NCBI GenBank assembly: GCA_024663395.1
Contig: JANFAH010000071.1
Span: forward strand, 1 to 64,000
Source: Pisolithus tinctorius
Lineage: Eukaryota; Basidiomycota; Agaricomycetes; Boletales; Pisolithaceae
Direction of reading: 5' to 3'
DNA length: 64,000 bases
Positions 46,470-55,343 of this stretch are shown here, piece after piece. The notes beneath the pieces are model-generated. The model was not told the origin of the DNA and ran no database searches. It saw only the letters and a list, made by a program, of their open reading frames with translations. Numbering within the stretch: the stretch's first letter is position 1; each line of letters starts with the position of its first letter. The translations under genes were made by a program, and so were the position numbers.

Positions 46470-47834
46470 CTATTTTTTTGTCTCAGGGGTAGAACCCAAG
46501 CCTGAGGCCGGTGCGGCCTTGGTGGTGGCCACAGTGCAAGCCTTGGCCTTTGCGGCTTTCTTGGGGCATTTGTCAGTGAAGTGACTGGACCCTCCACAGA
46601 ACATGCAGAGGTTTCCGTCTATGCAATGCTTGCATTCTTCAGGGGTAAGCTTTCCATCCTTGCTGAGTTTGCTAGGCTCAGGCTTGGACGAATTGCTGTT
46701 ATTACTATTGCCCAGCTTCAATGAAGCCAGCTTGGGAGAAGATCTGGAGTTGTTGTTGTTGCCAGTCTTGGATTTGTCTTGGCCAGTCTTGGGCTGACTA
46801 TTGTTGCTGGAGCCACCAGACTTGTTGTTACCAGAGTTGGACGAGCCCTGGTGCTTATTTGCCCTTTGGACTTCTTCCTTGTGCTCCCAATAGCACACAT
46901 CTATTTCTTGGGCGAGGTGGTGGAGCTCGTGAAGTGTCCAGGGTTTGCCAACTCGACAGACTTCATCCTTAATCCAGTCTGGGAGCCTGGAATAGAAATG
47001 ATAGCACAGTGCACCATCTCCATAGCCTCGGACTTGTGAAGCAAGCCGATTAAAGTCTACTATGTACTTGTTAATGCGCTGACTTTCCTTCATATGTAAA
47101 TGGTCGAGTTGGCTCTCAGTGTCAGCAACCGGATCATGGGGGCCGAAGGTGGTTTGTAGCTCCAGGATGAACTCCCACCAGGAGTCCATCCAGAGAGGCC
47201 AGTCATCAGGGTTGTCGAGCCTGAGCAAGTCCAGTTCGAACCACTCTAAGGCCATGCCTTTGAGGTAAGATTGGACAAAGATGACCTTGGCATGGTTGGT
47301 CCTAAAAGCCTGGGGACAGTCTTGGAAGTTAAGTTCGCACTGGATGAAGAAGGCATGAAGTTTCTTTGGGTCGATGCCATTGAAAGTGTTGGGCTCACAC
47401 AGCTTGGTCCTGCTTGAGGACTCAGGGCTAGTGTGGGCATTACCAGCCAACAGTTTGATGGCTGAAGCAAGGTTGTCTAAGACTGTAATGGTGGGCTCGG
47501 TGTCTGGATCTGGGAAGTCTGGATCGTCCTCCAGATCATTATCTTCCAGATTATCATCACTGGGACCATCATCGTCTGGGTTGTTGTCATCATCGTCACC
47601 CAGCCCATCATTGCTGGGGTCACCCTTGGGGATGGGAGCAGTGGGACAATGTGGGGTGGGGGTATTAGATGTGTGGGCTGAAAAGCCCCTGAAGGGACTA
47701 ATGGGATCTGGAGAGCACCTAGTGGTTCCCAAAGCAGCTAGTGCTGTTTTGTGGCGAGCCCCACTGGCTGAGGCCAAGTCAGGATTGGTGGCAGGGCAGC
47801 CACGGGGAGGTTGGAAGCGAGTCTTTGTTGCCAT
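46470..47834 (-). CDS. Element B gag, 454 aa
   Basis: Complete frame from ATG at 47834, 39 bp after the 5' LTR. An acidic N-terminal part (DDDDNNPDDD) is followed by the retrotransposon gag core (FNGIDPKKLHAFFIQCELNF, YLKGMALEWFELDL, LDHLHMKESQRINKYIVDFN), an Asn/Ser/Gly-rich spacer and one CCHC zinc knuckle (CMFCGGSSHFTDKC) near the C-terminus. Gag builds the particle and binds the RNA. It is the best preserved gene of B. Protease follows downstream but is separated by E2. Confidence 0.9.
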   Translation of the reverse strand: MATKTRFQPPRGCPATNPDLASASGARHKTALAALGTTRCSPDPISPFRGFSAHTSNTPTPHCPTAPIPKGDPSNDGLGDDDDNNPDDDGPSDDNLEDNDLEDDPDFPDPDTEPTITVLDNLASAIKLLAGNAHTSPESSSRTKLCEPNTFNGIDPKKLHAFFIQCELNFQDCPQAFRTNHAKVIFVQSYLKGMALEWFELDLLRLDNPDDWPLWMDSWWEFILELQTTFGPHDPVADTESQLDHLHMKESQRINKYIVDFNRLASQVRGYGDGALCYHFYSRLPDWIKDEVCRVGKPWTLHELHHLAQEIDVCYWEHKEEVQRANKHQGSSNSGNNKSGGSSNNSQPKTGQDKSKTGNNNNSRSSPKLASLKLGNSNNSNSSKPEPSKLSKDGKLTPEECKHCIDGNLCMFCGGSSHFTDKCPKKAAKAKACTVATTKAAPASGLGSTPETKK

Positions 47835-47872
47835 GATGATTTAGACCCACACAAGTGGCGAGTCTGAAATAC

Positions 47873-48229
47873 TGTCAAGTATGGGATTGTCTGGGTTGAG
47901 GCTGGACTGGAGACCAAAGCAGGCGTGAGACCGAGGGGTCAGGATCAGGGGGGGAGTCAAAGATACAGATAGTTGGACTGGTTGGACTTAGCGACTGAGG
48001 ATACAGCACTATTCCCTTGTGTGGATCTCAGTCCGAGTCCAAGGCTGAGATGGGGTTTTCAGAGTATACTTAGTTGATTTCAGACTGAGGTCTACAGGCC
48101 GAGTATCTATGAGCTTATATACTAGAAACAACTATAGTACAGAGACCAGTAATGCCAGTCTCGCAAGGATTGCTAAGGTGATTGGTAAGACAAGTATTAG
48201 TAAGGTATGACAAAGACAACAGAGACCGG
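47873..48229 (-). mobile_element. Element B, 5' LTR, cut by element C
   Basis: Matches 36480-36835 from TGTCAAGTAYGGGATTGTCT to GACAAAGACAAYRGAGACCGG, then stops at the LTR of C at 48230. Differences between the two LTR copies are nearly all transitions. The rest should lie beyond the far end of C. Confidence 0.85.
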
Positions 48230-48582
48230 TGTAGGGAATGTAATTTCCCTACTGGGGGAATTGTTTTATTTTGATGATTTTGCTTTATTTTTGTTCTAGC
48301 TATCCCTCTGCTACTTGTTCTTAGAATTTCGCATTTTTGTTGCTTAGTCAGCACTACCTAGTACTGGATGTAGTTAGTTGTTTTTTTTTAAAAAAATAGA
48401 CAAGTTACCCTAAGACGAGAGACGAGTTTGAGCAGGTCATTTCCCTGCACCCAGACAGCCTTAGAAGCCTTCAGACGATTATCAGGATCCTTGCCCAGGC
48501 TATAGAAGCCCCTTTGGCCTACTCACTCCCCTCAGACAATCCAACTACCAGTCTTCTCCCCACTAATTCTTGTTTTCCTACA
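48230..48582 (+). mobile_element. Element C, 5' LTR
   Basis: 353 bp, TGTAGGGAATG...TTTTCCTACA with the inverted ends TGTAGG/CCTACA, followed two bases later by the primer-binding-site candidate TGGAGCCCACCGCGAGG (48585-48601). The other LTR is outside the window. The target base run before it is ACCGG. Confidence 0.8.
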
Positions 48583-48584
48583 AC

Positions 48585-48601
48585 TGGAGCCCACCGCGAG
48601 G
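48585..48601 (+). promoter_or_regulatory. Primer-binding-site candidate of element C
   Basis: TGGAGCCCACCGCGAGG begins with the TGG expected for pairing to a tRNA 3' CCA end. Element D has the same sequence with one C/T difference at the same distance from its LTR. Confidence 0.6.
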
Positions 48602-49336
48602 GGCTTCTGTCTTAGCCTGGCAACCCTCCCCAACCCTTCCCAGATTTTATTTTGCAGTCTCTAGCTTCGTTTTCGCAATTTTCAGGCTCGGTTTAGCAGA
48701 TTTTGCCTTTTCGGTCTCATTTTTGCAGTCACTTCACTCGCAATTTCGTGTTTTCCCACTTGCGCACACTCACATATCAAGCACTCGCACTCGTATTACC
48801 CACTATCTTCATGCTTGGCCTCAAGATTCTGTGTCGAGGCTCGCCCGAAGCACCGAGCTTCTCTGGGTGCCCCGAGGACCTTCAAAGCTATTTTGATGAC
48901 ATAATCGACTTCTGTGATGGTGTAAGGATTCGGTCCGATGCTGTCGACTGTATGGTTAGATGTTGTTTTCCTTATGACAGATCTATTGGTTTCTCATTTA
49001 TTTGTTTGATCCTACTTAACCCGTACTGATACTCTGACATATTTCGTGCCTAACCTCTACCCTATAAAATAGGCCTTGTAGCATACTGTACAGGGACTTC
49101 TTTTCTACCTCGAAATAAGACACTATTGTCTGGAAACCCGAGTAGACGAAGAATCCTTCTTGTTGTGCCGCTGTTAAAAGTTCTGCACTTCTTATCGGTG
49201 TTACATATTTTTTTTCCTGCAAAACAAGGTCTTACCTCAAACCCAATAACAAACACACCAGATACCTTCTCGACCATTCGCAGAACTGATCCACTGCGAA
49301 GACAAGAGTAAGTATCATACACTTGATAAAAAAGAA
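48602..49336 (+). other. Leader of element C
   Basis: 735 bp between the primer-binding site and gag. Short frames only. A homopolymer-rich stretch is seen near 49208. It is likely untranslated leader and may contain an intron, which I cannot define. Confidence 0.45.
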
Positions 49337-50916
49337 ATGGTTAATACCCATGCAACTGCCCACCGAGCTACAAAAGCTCGGGCATCGTCATTACCTCCTA
49401 GCCCGTCGATGACTCAGCCTGGTGCTGACATCGGCGATAAGTCTTCACTCCCAAAACTGACTCCAATAGGAAGTCAATATTCCACCCCAATTGAAAGGCC
49501 CATCACTGATAACATCTGGAGTTATAGTGACATGGTAAGGACTGGCTCGCGGGACCCAAGCCCGGCGCCCAAAGGAGCTGCTGCTACCCTCCCTGGCTCG
49601 AGAGTAAGCTCGCCAATAGACCCTGGCTCGAGAGCGAGCTTGCCAAATTACCTTGGCTTGAGAGTTACCTCGCCAGAGAATCCTGGCTCGAGGATAGCCT
49701 CGCCGATGAATCCTGGTGACATTGAAGTCCCGGAAGCTGTAAAGGCTCGTGCTGTTAGAGTCTGGGTACTGACTCACGAAGAAAACGAGAACCTACCCGA
49801 TAAGGTCCAGTGCGACTCCATCTTCCCTATGAGCAAAATAGATGTTGAGTATGGTGACTGGACGGAAGTGAAGTGCAAGAGGTCGCGCGAGCGACGCGCT
49901 CATAGCATGCTGAGATCTGATCAAAGAGATGCAATCCAAAAAGCCGAAAGACAACTAACCCCAGATGAGCAGGAGAGAATCTGAAGGAGGTCGCTATCGA
50001 CAACGAGGGATAACCCCGATCCTACTACATCCGAAGACAAAGCGTCCACTACCCAGAGAGATCTCAAAGGGAAAGGACCTGATCCTAGAAATTGGGGAAA
50101 CTTAAATTTCAGTGACGGTGAAATAGATACAAATGCGCAACGCACGGCCCTCGTGTCATGGAACACCTTGAACAAACTGGCGAGTAAGAGTGACCCCAAC
50201 CTGATGGGACCAGCAGAAAGGGGTAACCTGGAGGATGCCACATCGGCCAACAAAGATGTCCCCCAGAAGAAGGCCAGTGGGGGCGACGATCGTGCTGAAC
50301 GGCTCCCTAAGAAAGAGAAATCAAAGAGAAGGGAAAACACAAAGAAACCTGCTCCTTCGAAGGTTCCTCCCAATCCTGTAAAGGAGATGGTGGATAAAGT
50401 TGTCTGCCAGGACCATAAGAGGTGGGAACACCAAAAGATGCCAAGGGCCATGGAACCTGTAAAACAGATAAACCCTAAGAGCTATATTGGGCTTGCCTTT
50501 AAATGTCTCGAAAAGGACGAAAAACACACTAGTAAAACCAAAAGGAAACGGAAATCAACGCATCGACGTGAATCGACAGATAATAGCAAGTCCAGCTCTA
50601 GCTCGAGCGATGGCTCCGAGAGTAGCTCCCTGGAGGATGACTCGAGTTCAGATCCGTCCACCTCTTTGAGTTCGAAATGCAGTACCTCAAGTGATGATGG
50701 ATCAGCTTCGGAATCGGATGATATGTCGAGCACCTCTGGCAGCTCATCGAGCTCCAGTGAATCCTCATCGAGCTCCAGCAGGTCACGAGGGCATTGGCGA
50801 CGGGGAAGATCCAAGCAGCGGAAAAGCCATAGTCGCCGAGCACATAAGTCAAAAAGGAGATCTAGACCCCGCCGGAAGACCACTTTGAAACCCATCCCAC
50901 CTAACAAGTATGACGG
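49337..50916 (+). pseudogene. Element C gag, first part
   Basis: Starts ATG at 49337. One TGA at 49982-49984 (fits CGA>TGA) interrupts an otherwise single frame to 50916. Features: PGSR-type repeats (about residues 85-135: GSRVSSP, GSRASLP, GSRIASP), a basic charged middle (50290-50400), then a long Ser-rich acidic tract and an SR/Arg-rich basic stretch (50590-50880), ending KPIPPNKYDG. Element D is inserted exactly after this point, and the frame resumes at 61713 with SNNPHTFHHF, the start of the classical gag core. Basic and Ser-rich stretches suggest RNA binding. Confidence 0.8.
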
Positions 50917-51572
50917 TGTAGGAAAAGCCCAAGTAGCTGTATAACATGAGCTAGATGGCTTAGATAACAACAATAAAAAATGAAGGGAACGAATTGTTCG
51001 TCCCAAGGGATTCTGGACTGTCGGGACTAGAAGGAGAGACCCAGCGCTTTGTAGTGGTAGTGTTTCGTGACGTGCGCGGCGTGGTCCACGGAGTAGTACT
51101 GGCAATGCGAGCGGTGCGAGCAGTATACGTAGTTCGTGCACGGCAGAATGCGAGATGTGTGGTGTAGACAAAGTGGAAAAGAAACTCGTGGTGACCTTCC
51201 AAGTGCCAAAAGGTATCATTCTGTACCTAAGTACAGGGCTTTTATAGTCCAGGCAAACCCGGAACCTAAGTAAGACAGGGTACAGTAAGGGAAGGCCGCG
51301 TGACAGTGCGTACTCAGAAGACAGGCCAAAACAGAGGCCGAGGGTATACTACAAGCACTAAAAGAATAGAGACTGTGATAAAAAAAAGAGTCCGAGGAAA
51401 AACAACAACCGGAGCACAGCGGCTGCGGGTATAGCATTGCGCGAGAAGGAGCGAGGGCATGGGAAGGTAGCGCGTGAACAATGGCGAACGTGAGAGGGGA
51501 GCAGTTGTAACAGTAGTCATGGAACGGTTAATGATAGGGGCTTACATGTCCAGGGAATGCGGATTCCTCACA
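50917..51572 (-). mobile_element. Element D, 3' LTR
   Basis: 656 bp, plus strand TGTAGGAAAAGC...GGATTCCTCACA. The partner LTR at 61053-61708 has the same length and differs mainly at CpG-type transitions. Target duplication ACGG is at 50913-50916 and 61709-61712. It marks a complete, fairly young insertion into gag of C. Confidence 0.95.
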
Positions 51573-51610
51573 CCTGCGGGGGACTTAGATGCTGACCGTT
51601 CCCGGTCAGC
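51573..51610. repeat. Hairpin-bearing flank repeat, copy 1
   Basis: CCTGCGGGGGACTT followed by an 8-bp-stem hairpin GCTGACCG-TTCC-CGGTCAGC (51591-51610). A second copy at 53697-53735 has the same first 14 bases and a compensated stem. The copies flank the cargo gene of D. Confidence 0.75.
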
Positions 51611-51798
51611 CACGTGGCACGGAGGACATGAATAGCTTGCCGCGTGGTGATGGCAACGGTGTGGTGCCAAGGGTTTGAGAATACCGGAGAGTTCCGCGTA
51701 GAAGCAAAGGAAGCATAGAGCCGAGGGACGTGAGAAGGCCATTGAATACTGTGTATAGGCATCCAGACCGATGACATAAGCGCCTCATGGCCGCTATG

Positions 51799-51805
51799 TA
51801 TATAA
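51799..51805 (+). promoter_or_regulatory. TATA box of the element D cargo gene
   Basis: TATATAA lies 78 bp before the ATG at 51883 and is followed by CT-rich DNA, an independent promoter layout on the strand opposite to gag-pol. Confidence 0.5.
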
Positions 51806-51882
51806 TTGTTAGTGCGCAGCTCAAACCTTCGCATCGATTTGATTCTTTCCTCCCATCATCGACCCCTTCTATTGCTCTCATC

Positions 51883-52996
51883 ATGTCTGCTGGCCGTGCC
51901 CCTCATCTCTCCCAGCTCGTATGCACAGCCACCCCCGACCCGATCGAAGCAGAGAAGACCTTGCTGAGGGAGAAGTTTGTTGCCGCCTCCGCAGCTCTGG
52001 TCGCTGAGGCCAAGTGCCTCCTGGATGACAAGGAGGAATTGTGGGAGGAGAAAGTGATGTGGATGCGCAGATGGGAGCAGAGGACAGTAAGTGTCCAACG
52101 CCTTTGAGGCTCACAGTACTGATTGTTTTCCAGGGAGAAGTGTTCCCCCTTGTCGAGTGCGGGCGAGCGTTGGGAATCGACACCAAAATAGACGCGGCGG
52201 ATGGTCCCACGGTAGCGGAGGCTGACGAGGCCTATGAGAGGTGGGTGTCCAAGGAGATCGCACGGGGGAGAGCTGACGAGGACATGCAGATGGAAGAGGC
52301 GGTCGCGCAGGCTGTCGTCGAGCAGGGTACCAGTGCCGAGGTGCCGGTGACAACAGAGAAAATGTCGCACATCGAAGTGGTGTCCCATCCAGTTCGGAAG
52401 GTAAGTGCGGAATCTGGACGGTGCGGTAGCAGCTAACACTGAAGTCCTAAGCGATCGCGGCAAATGGTGGCAGAGAGCGAAGACGAGGACGAGCCCAAGA
52501 TCGTCATTCCTCCCAGCTCGATCCTCCACAAGGTCCCGTGTGCACGGTGCACGGTGAAGAAGACGGCCTGTATCGGACCCATTGGGCGGACGTGTGACGG
52601 CTGTGCGCGAATGAAGCAGGGGTGCAAGAAGTCGACGAAGGCCGCAGGAAAGAAGGCACAGGCAGGCGCTTCGGTCGGTAAGTAATGACCCCACTTTGGG
52701 AGGTGCGAAGTTAACGGCGAGCAGCGCGGGCCTCGAAGACCGCGAAGGCGAGCTCGTCCAAGAGAGTCGTAGACAACGATGACGATGACGACGAAGTAGA
52801 GGTGGTCGAAAGCCACATGCATGCGAAGGGAAAAGCACCAGTGCGTAGCCGGCTCGATGCCAAGGTCGCGGCCGACCTGTCGCAGTCGCTGAGGCTGCTT
52901 CGTGCTGAGGCCGCGGAGTCGCAGGCCGCATACCTTCGCCTGCAGGTGCACGTCGATCAACTCGCCGAAGCTCTGGAGAAGATTGGGGTGGAATAA
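51883..52996 (+). CDS. Antisense cargo gene of element D: Zn2Cys6-like protein, 322 aa
   Basis: Four exons: 51883-52086, 52134-52400, 52452-52677 and 52725-52996, all introns GTAAGT..AG of about 50 bp. The frame is intact throughout. An Ala/Glu-rich helical N-terminus comes first (residues about 20-65). Exon 3 has the cysteine module CX2CX6C-X7-CX2CX6C (52539-52625), the exact Zn2Cys6 spacing, preceded by an acidic and Pro/Ile stretch and followed by a Lys-rich segment. Exon 4 has KASSSKR, an acidic run and a C-terminal coiled coil ending LAEALEKIGVE. The gene lies opposite to gag-pol, between the integrase end (53876) and the 3' LTR. It has its own TATA box and is flanked by hairpin repeats. 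The layout matches the cargo genes of A and B, while the sequence outside the cluster differs. A DNA-binding regulator is a reasonable guess. Confidence 0.8.
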
Positions 52997-53696
52997 GAAC
53001 GTTTATAGTTAGTTCAGATTTATTGTACCGTCCCATCTGCATGTCAGCGCATACTGCACTAAATGTACCGCTTTGCTTGCTTCTGTGCGAAGTTGCGAAC
53101 GACTGGACATGCTTGAGGATGAGCCACGGGGAAATGCGGCCACAGTGAGATATGGTGCACGGGGTACCGCCTGACTTGTCTTCTTCGTGCGACTTTTGAC
53201 TTCTCTCAGCAGTATGTCCTCGTGAAACAATCTTGATGGTAGGATGTGACGGATTCTTGAAGAGGAAGCGAAGGGACTGTTTATTGGGTAGCTGGGGCGG
53301 TCTTTGTGTATCAATTGTAAGGAGACGGAAGGAGAATTGAAAGAAAAATAAATCAAGGGGCACAAGCTGACTGTGTGATCGAAGAGGAAATGCGTGGGGT
53401 GGTTGCGAAGATCCGCAGTATAGGGCGGCCGAGGACGGCATCAGCGAGACTAGTAAGAGAGATAGGAGAGACGTTGTTTTGGCTATAAACTTATTCGGTG
53501 TTTTGTTATTTTTCTGGACGGTTTTGGACTTTTTGTAAGCAGTTTTTATGTTTTTGAGCGAGGACTAGCTATCAGTAGAATCACTGGACGAAACCCGGGG
53601 TGGAATAGAGGTCTCCGGACGAAACCCGGGGTAAAACAGATAAAAGGAAACGAACTATGTCTGATATCGGGCGGATCAAGTGCTATGCTGGTCACC
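52997..53696. other. 3' flank of the cargo gene in element D
   Basis: About 700 bp without a supported gene. A direct repeat ACGAAACCCGGGGT occurs at about 53589 and 53619. It probably contains terminators of the two converging genes. Confidence 0.4.
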
Positions 53697-53735
53697 CCTG
53701 CGGGGGACTTTGAACGCTGACTGTCCCCAGTCAGC
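53697..53735. repeat. Hairpin-bearing flank repeat, copy 2
   Basis: CCTGCGGGGGACTT, then GCTGACTG-TCCC-CAGTCAGC (53716-53735). Relative to copy 1 one stem pair is changed on both sides (C-G to T-A), so pairing is kept. Confidence 0.75.
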
Positions 53736-53875
53736 ATGGGAGAAGGAACGAGCGTAGTAGGAGAAGCCACGGGGAGGCGGGCGAGGCCGCGGAAAGAGGT
53801 ATGGGTATCGTGGGAGAAGAGGGTACGGGGGAACAGCGCGATGGACAAACTGTGGATACTGCAAAGGACGGATAG

Positions 53876-54619
53876 TCAGCTGTCCGCGGAGAAAGCCTCC
53901 ACATCATCATCAGTGGGGTCATCCTCAGCCTCTTCAAGAAGGTGGTCTAGTTCTTCATCATCTAGCCCAGTAATGCGAGTCACAGTTGCACGGGTTTGAG
54001 ACCGCGGGTGGTAGGGAAGTAAGCAGAATGCAGCAAAGCGGAGCTTGGAGATGGAGCCATCCAACTCGGCCAGTAGGTACGAGCCCCCAGTGGTCCGACG
54101 AAGGACAACCATGGGACCGGTGTACCGTGGCTTTGTCTTCCGGTTCAGCTCTTTCTCTATGCAGGAGTTGTGAACGAGCACGAGGGTGCCGGGAGCAAAG
54201 TTATGGTCTTTAATGCGATGCTGAAAGGCGGTTTCGAACTGTTGGATAGACTGGAAGCGTGCGTGGAGGACGTTGCCGCGGACCTGATCTAAATCATCCT
54301 GACACTTCTGTAGCTGGTGCGCATGCCAAGCAATCAGTTCTGTGGTAGTCAGCAGTGTTGCATCATCACGGGATAGGGGTAAGAGGAAGGTAGCCTCAGC
54401 GAGATCAAATGGAAACAGCAGCTCGACACCATGCACCATGAAGTAAGGGGATAAACCTGTAGACTTCAGAATGGTGACCCGCTCGGCCCAGAAGATGGAG
54501 TGTGCAACGGTGTGCCAGCAGCGATCATCGTTCTCGCAGCTCTTCATGATAGCCTCGCGAACATCATAGTGGCGGCACTCTACAATGCCATTAGCCTGAG
54601 AGTTGTAAGGAGAGATACG
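53876..54619 (-). pseudogene. Element D pol, integrase C-terminal part
   Basis: Continues the integrase after solo LTR G2: YNSQANGIVECRHYDVREAI with the third catalytic Glu, then HSIFWAERVTILKSTGLSPY, ELLFPFDLAEATFLLP, FAPGTLVLVHNSCIE, RTTGGSYLLAELDGSISKLR. It ends in an acidic tail at 53876. No chromodomain is seen, unlike A and B. The frame itself is open; only the G2 insertion separates it from the rest of pol. Confidence 0.8.
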
Positions 54620-54624
54620 GATGT

Positions 54625-55338
54625 TGTCATAACCGTGCGTTCACACTAAGCCCTTACTCACTCCGCGCTCCACTCCGCTGGTCATTCACTCACTCCGCAC
54701 CAACTCCGCCCAACTTCTGTCGGTTGCGAACCATCTCCGCTCCGACTGCTGTCGGACTTGTGTCGCTCTCCTACCGGACCGAGCGGTCCGTCCTCTGAGG
54801 GGTCATGTGACTACCTTCGCAGTCAGGTACTCCGCAGCGCGCTCACCGCATGGTCCAGCGCCTGGACTGCTTCCTTTTCTGGATGTTCTGTGTTACCCGT
54901 TCGTATGTCCTCCGTCTACCCTTCATTCATCGTCCAGGAAATTTTACTTGAAAACTTATGAGTCTCCATATGTCAGTTCCGATTCCGATTACTGTACCTC
55001 CGTAGCAGTATAAAAGTATGTACTGTACTCCGCTGTTCTTCAGTACGAATATCAACTTAGTTCCTACTCCCTCTGATTCCGTCTTCTGTCTGTCGGAGTT
55101 ATCTCCGACTCTCTGTCTATACTCTCCCTCTGAAATACGAGGGCTGAGATCGTGCAAGGGGGTAGCGCACGAGCTAAACCCGACGCCCTCACTCCGCTCC
55201 ACCTTTGTCTCGGCGGACTTCGTTCCTGCCGACACTCCGCTAGTCAGAGTTCTGTCCCTGTGTGTCGGACTTGCTTCCAGACCCTCCTCTGGACCTTATA
55301 TAGCGTCGGAGTTGGTCGGAGTAGGCCCGAACTTGACA
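54625..55338 (+). mobile_element. Solo LTR G2 in the integrase of element D
   Basis: 714 bp, TGTCATAACCGTGC...CGAACTTGACA, with 5-bp duplication GATGT (54620-54624 and 55339-55343). A TATA box GTATAAAAG lies near 55010. CpG-rich. It is the innermost insertion of the nest. Confidence 0.95.
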
Positions 55339-55343
55339 GATGT

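Noticed and set aside
47374..47844. Plus-strand frame of 156 codons
   Set aside because: Shadow of the gag of B.
50482..51219. 245-codon minus-strand frame
   Set aside because: Antisense shadow of the Ser-rich tract in gag of C, running into the LTR of D.
51903..53441. 512-codon open frame on the minus strand over the cargo gene of element D
   Set aside because: It has low-complexity Ser/Arg/Leu composition and no domain. The opposite strand has a four-exon gene with clean splice sites, a Zn2Cys6 spacing and a TATA box. The long frame is a shadow.
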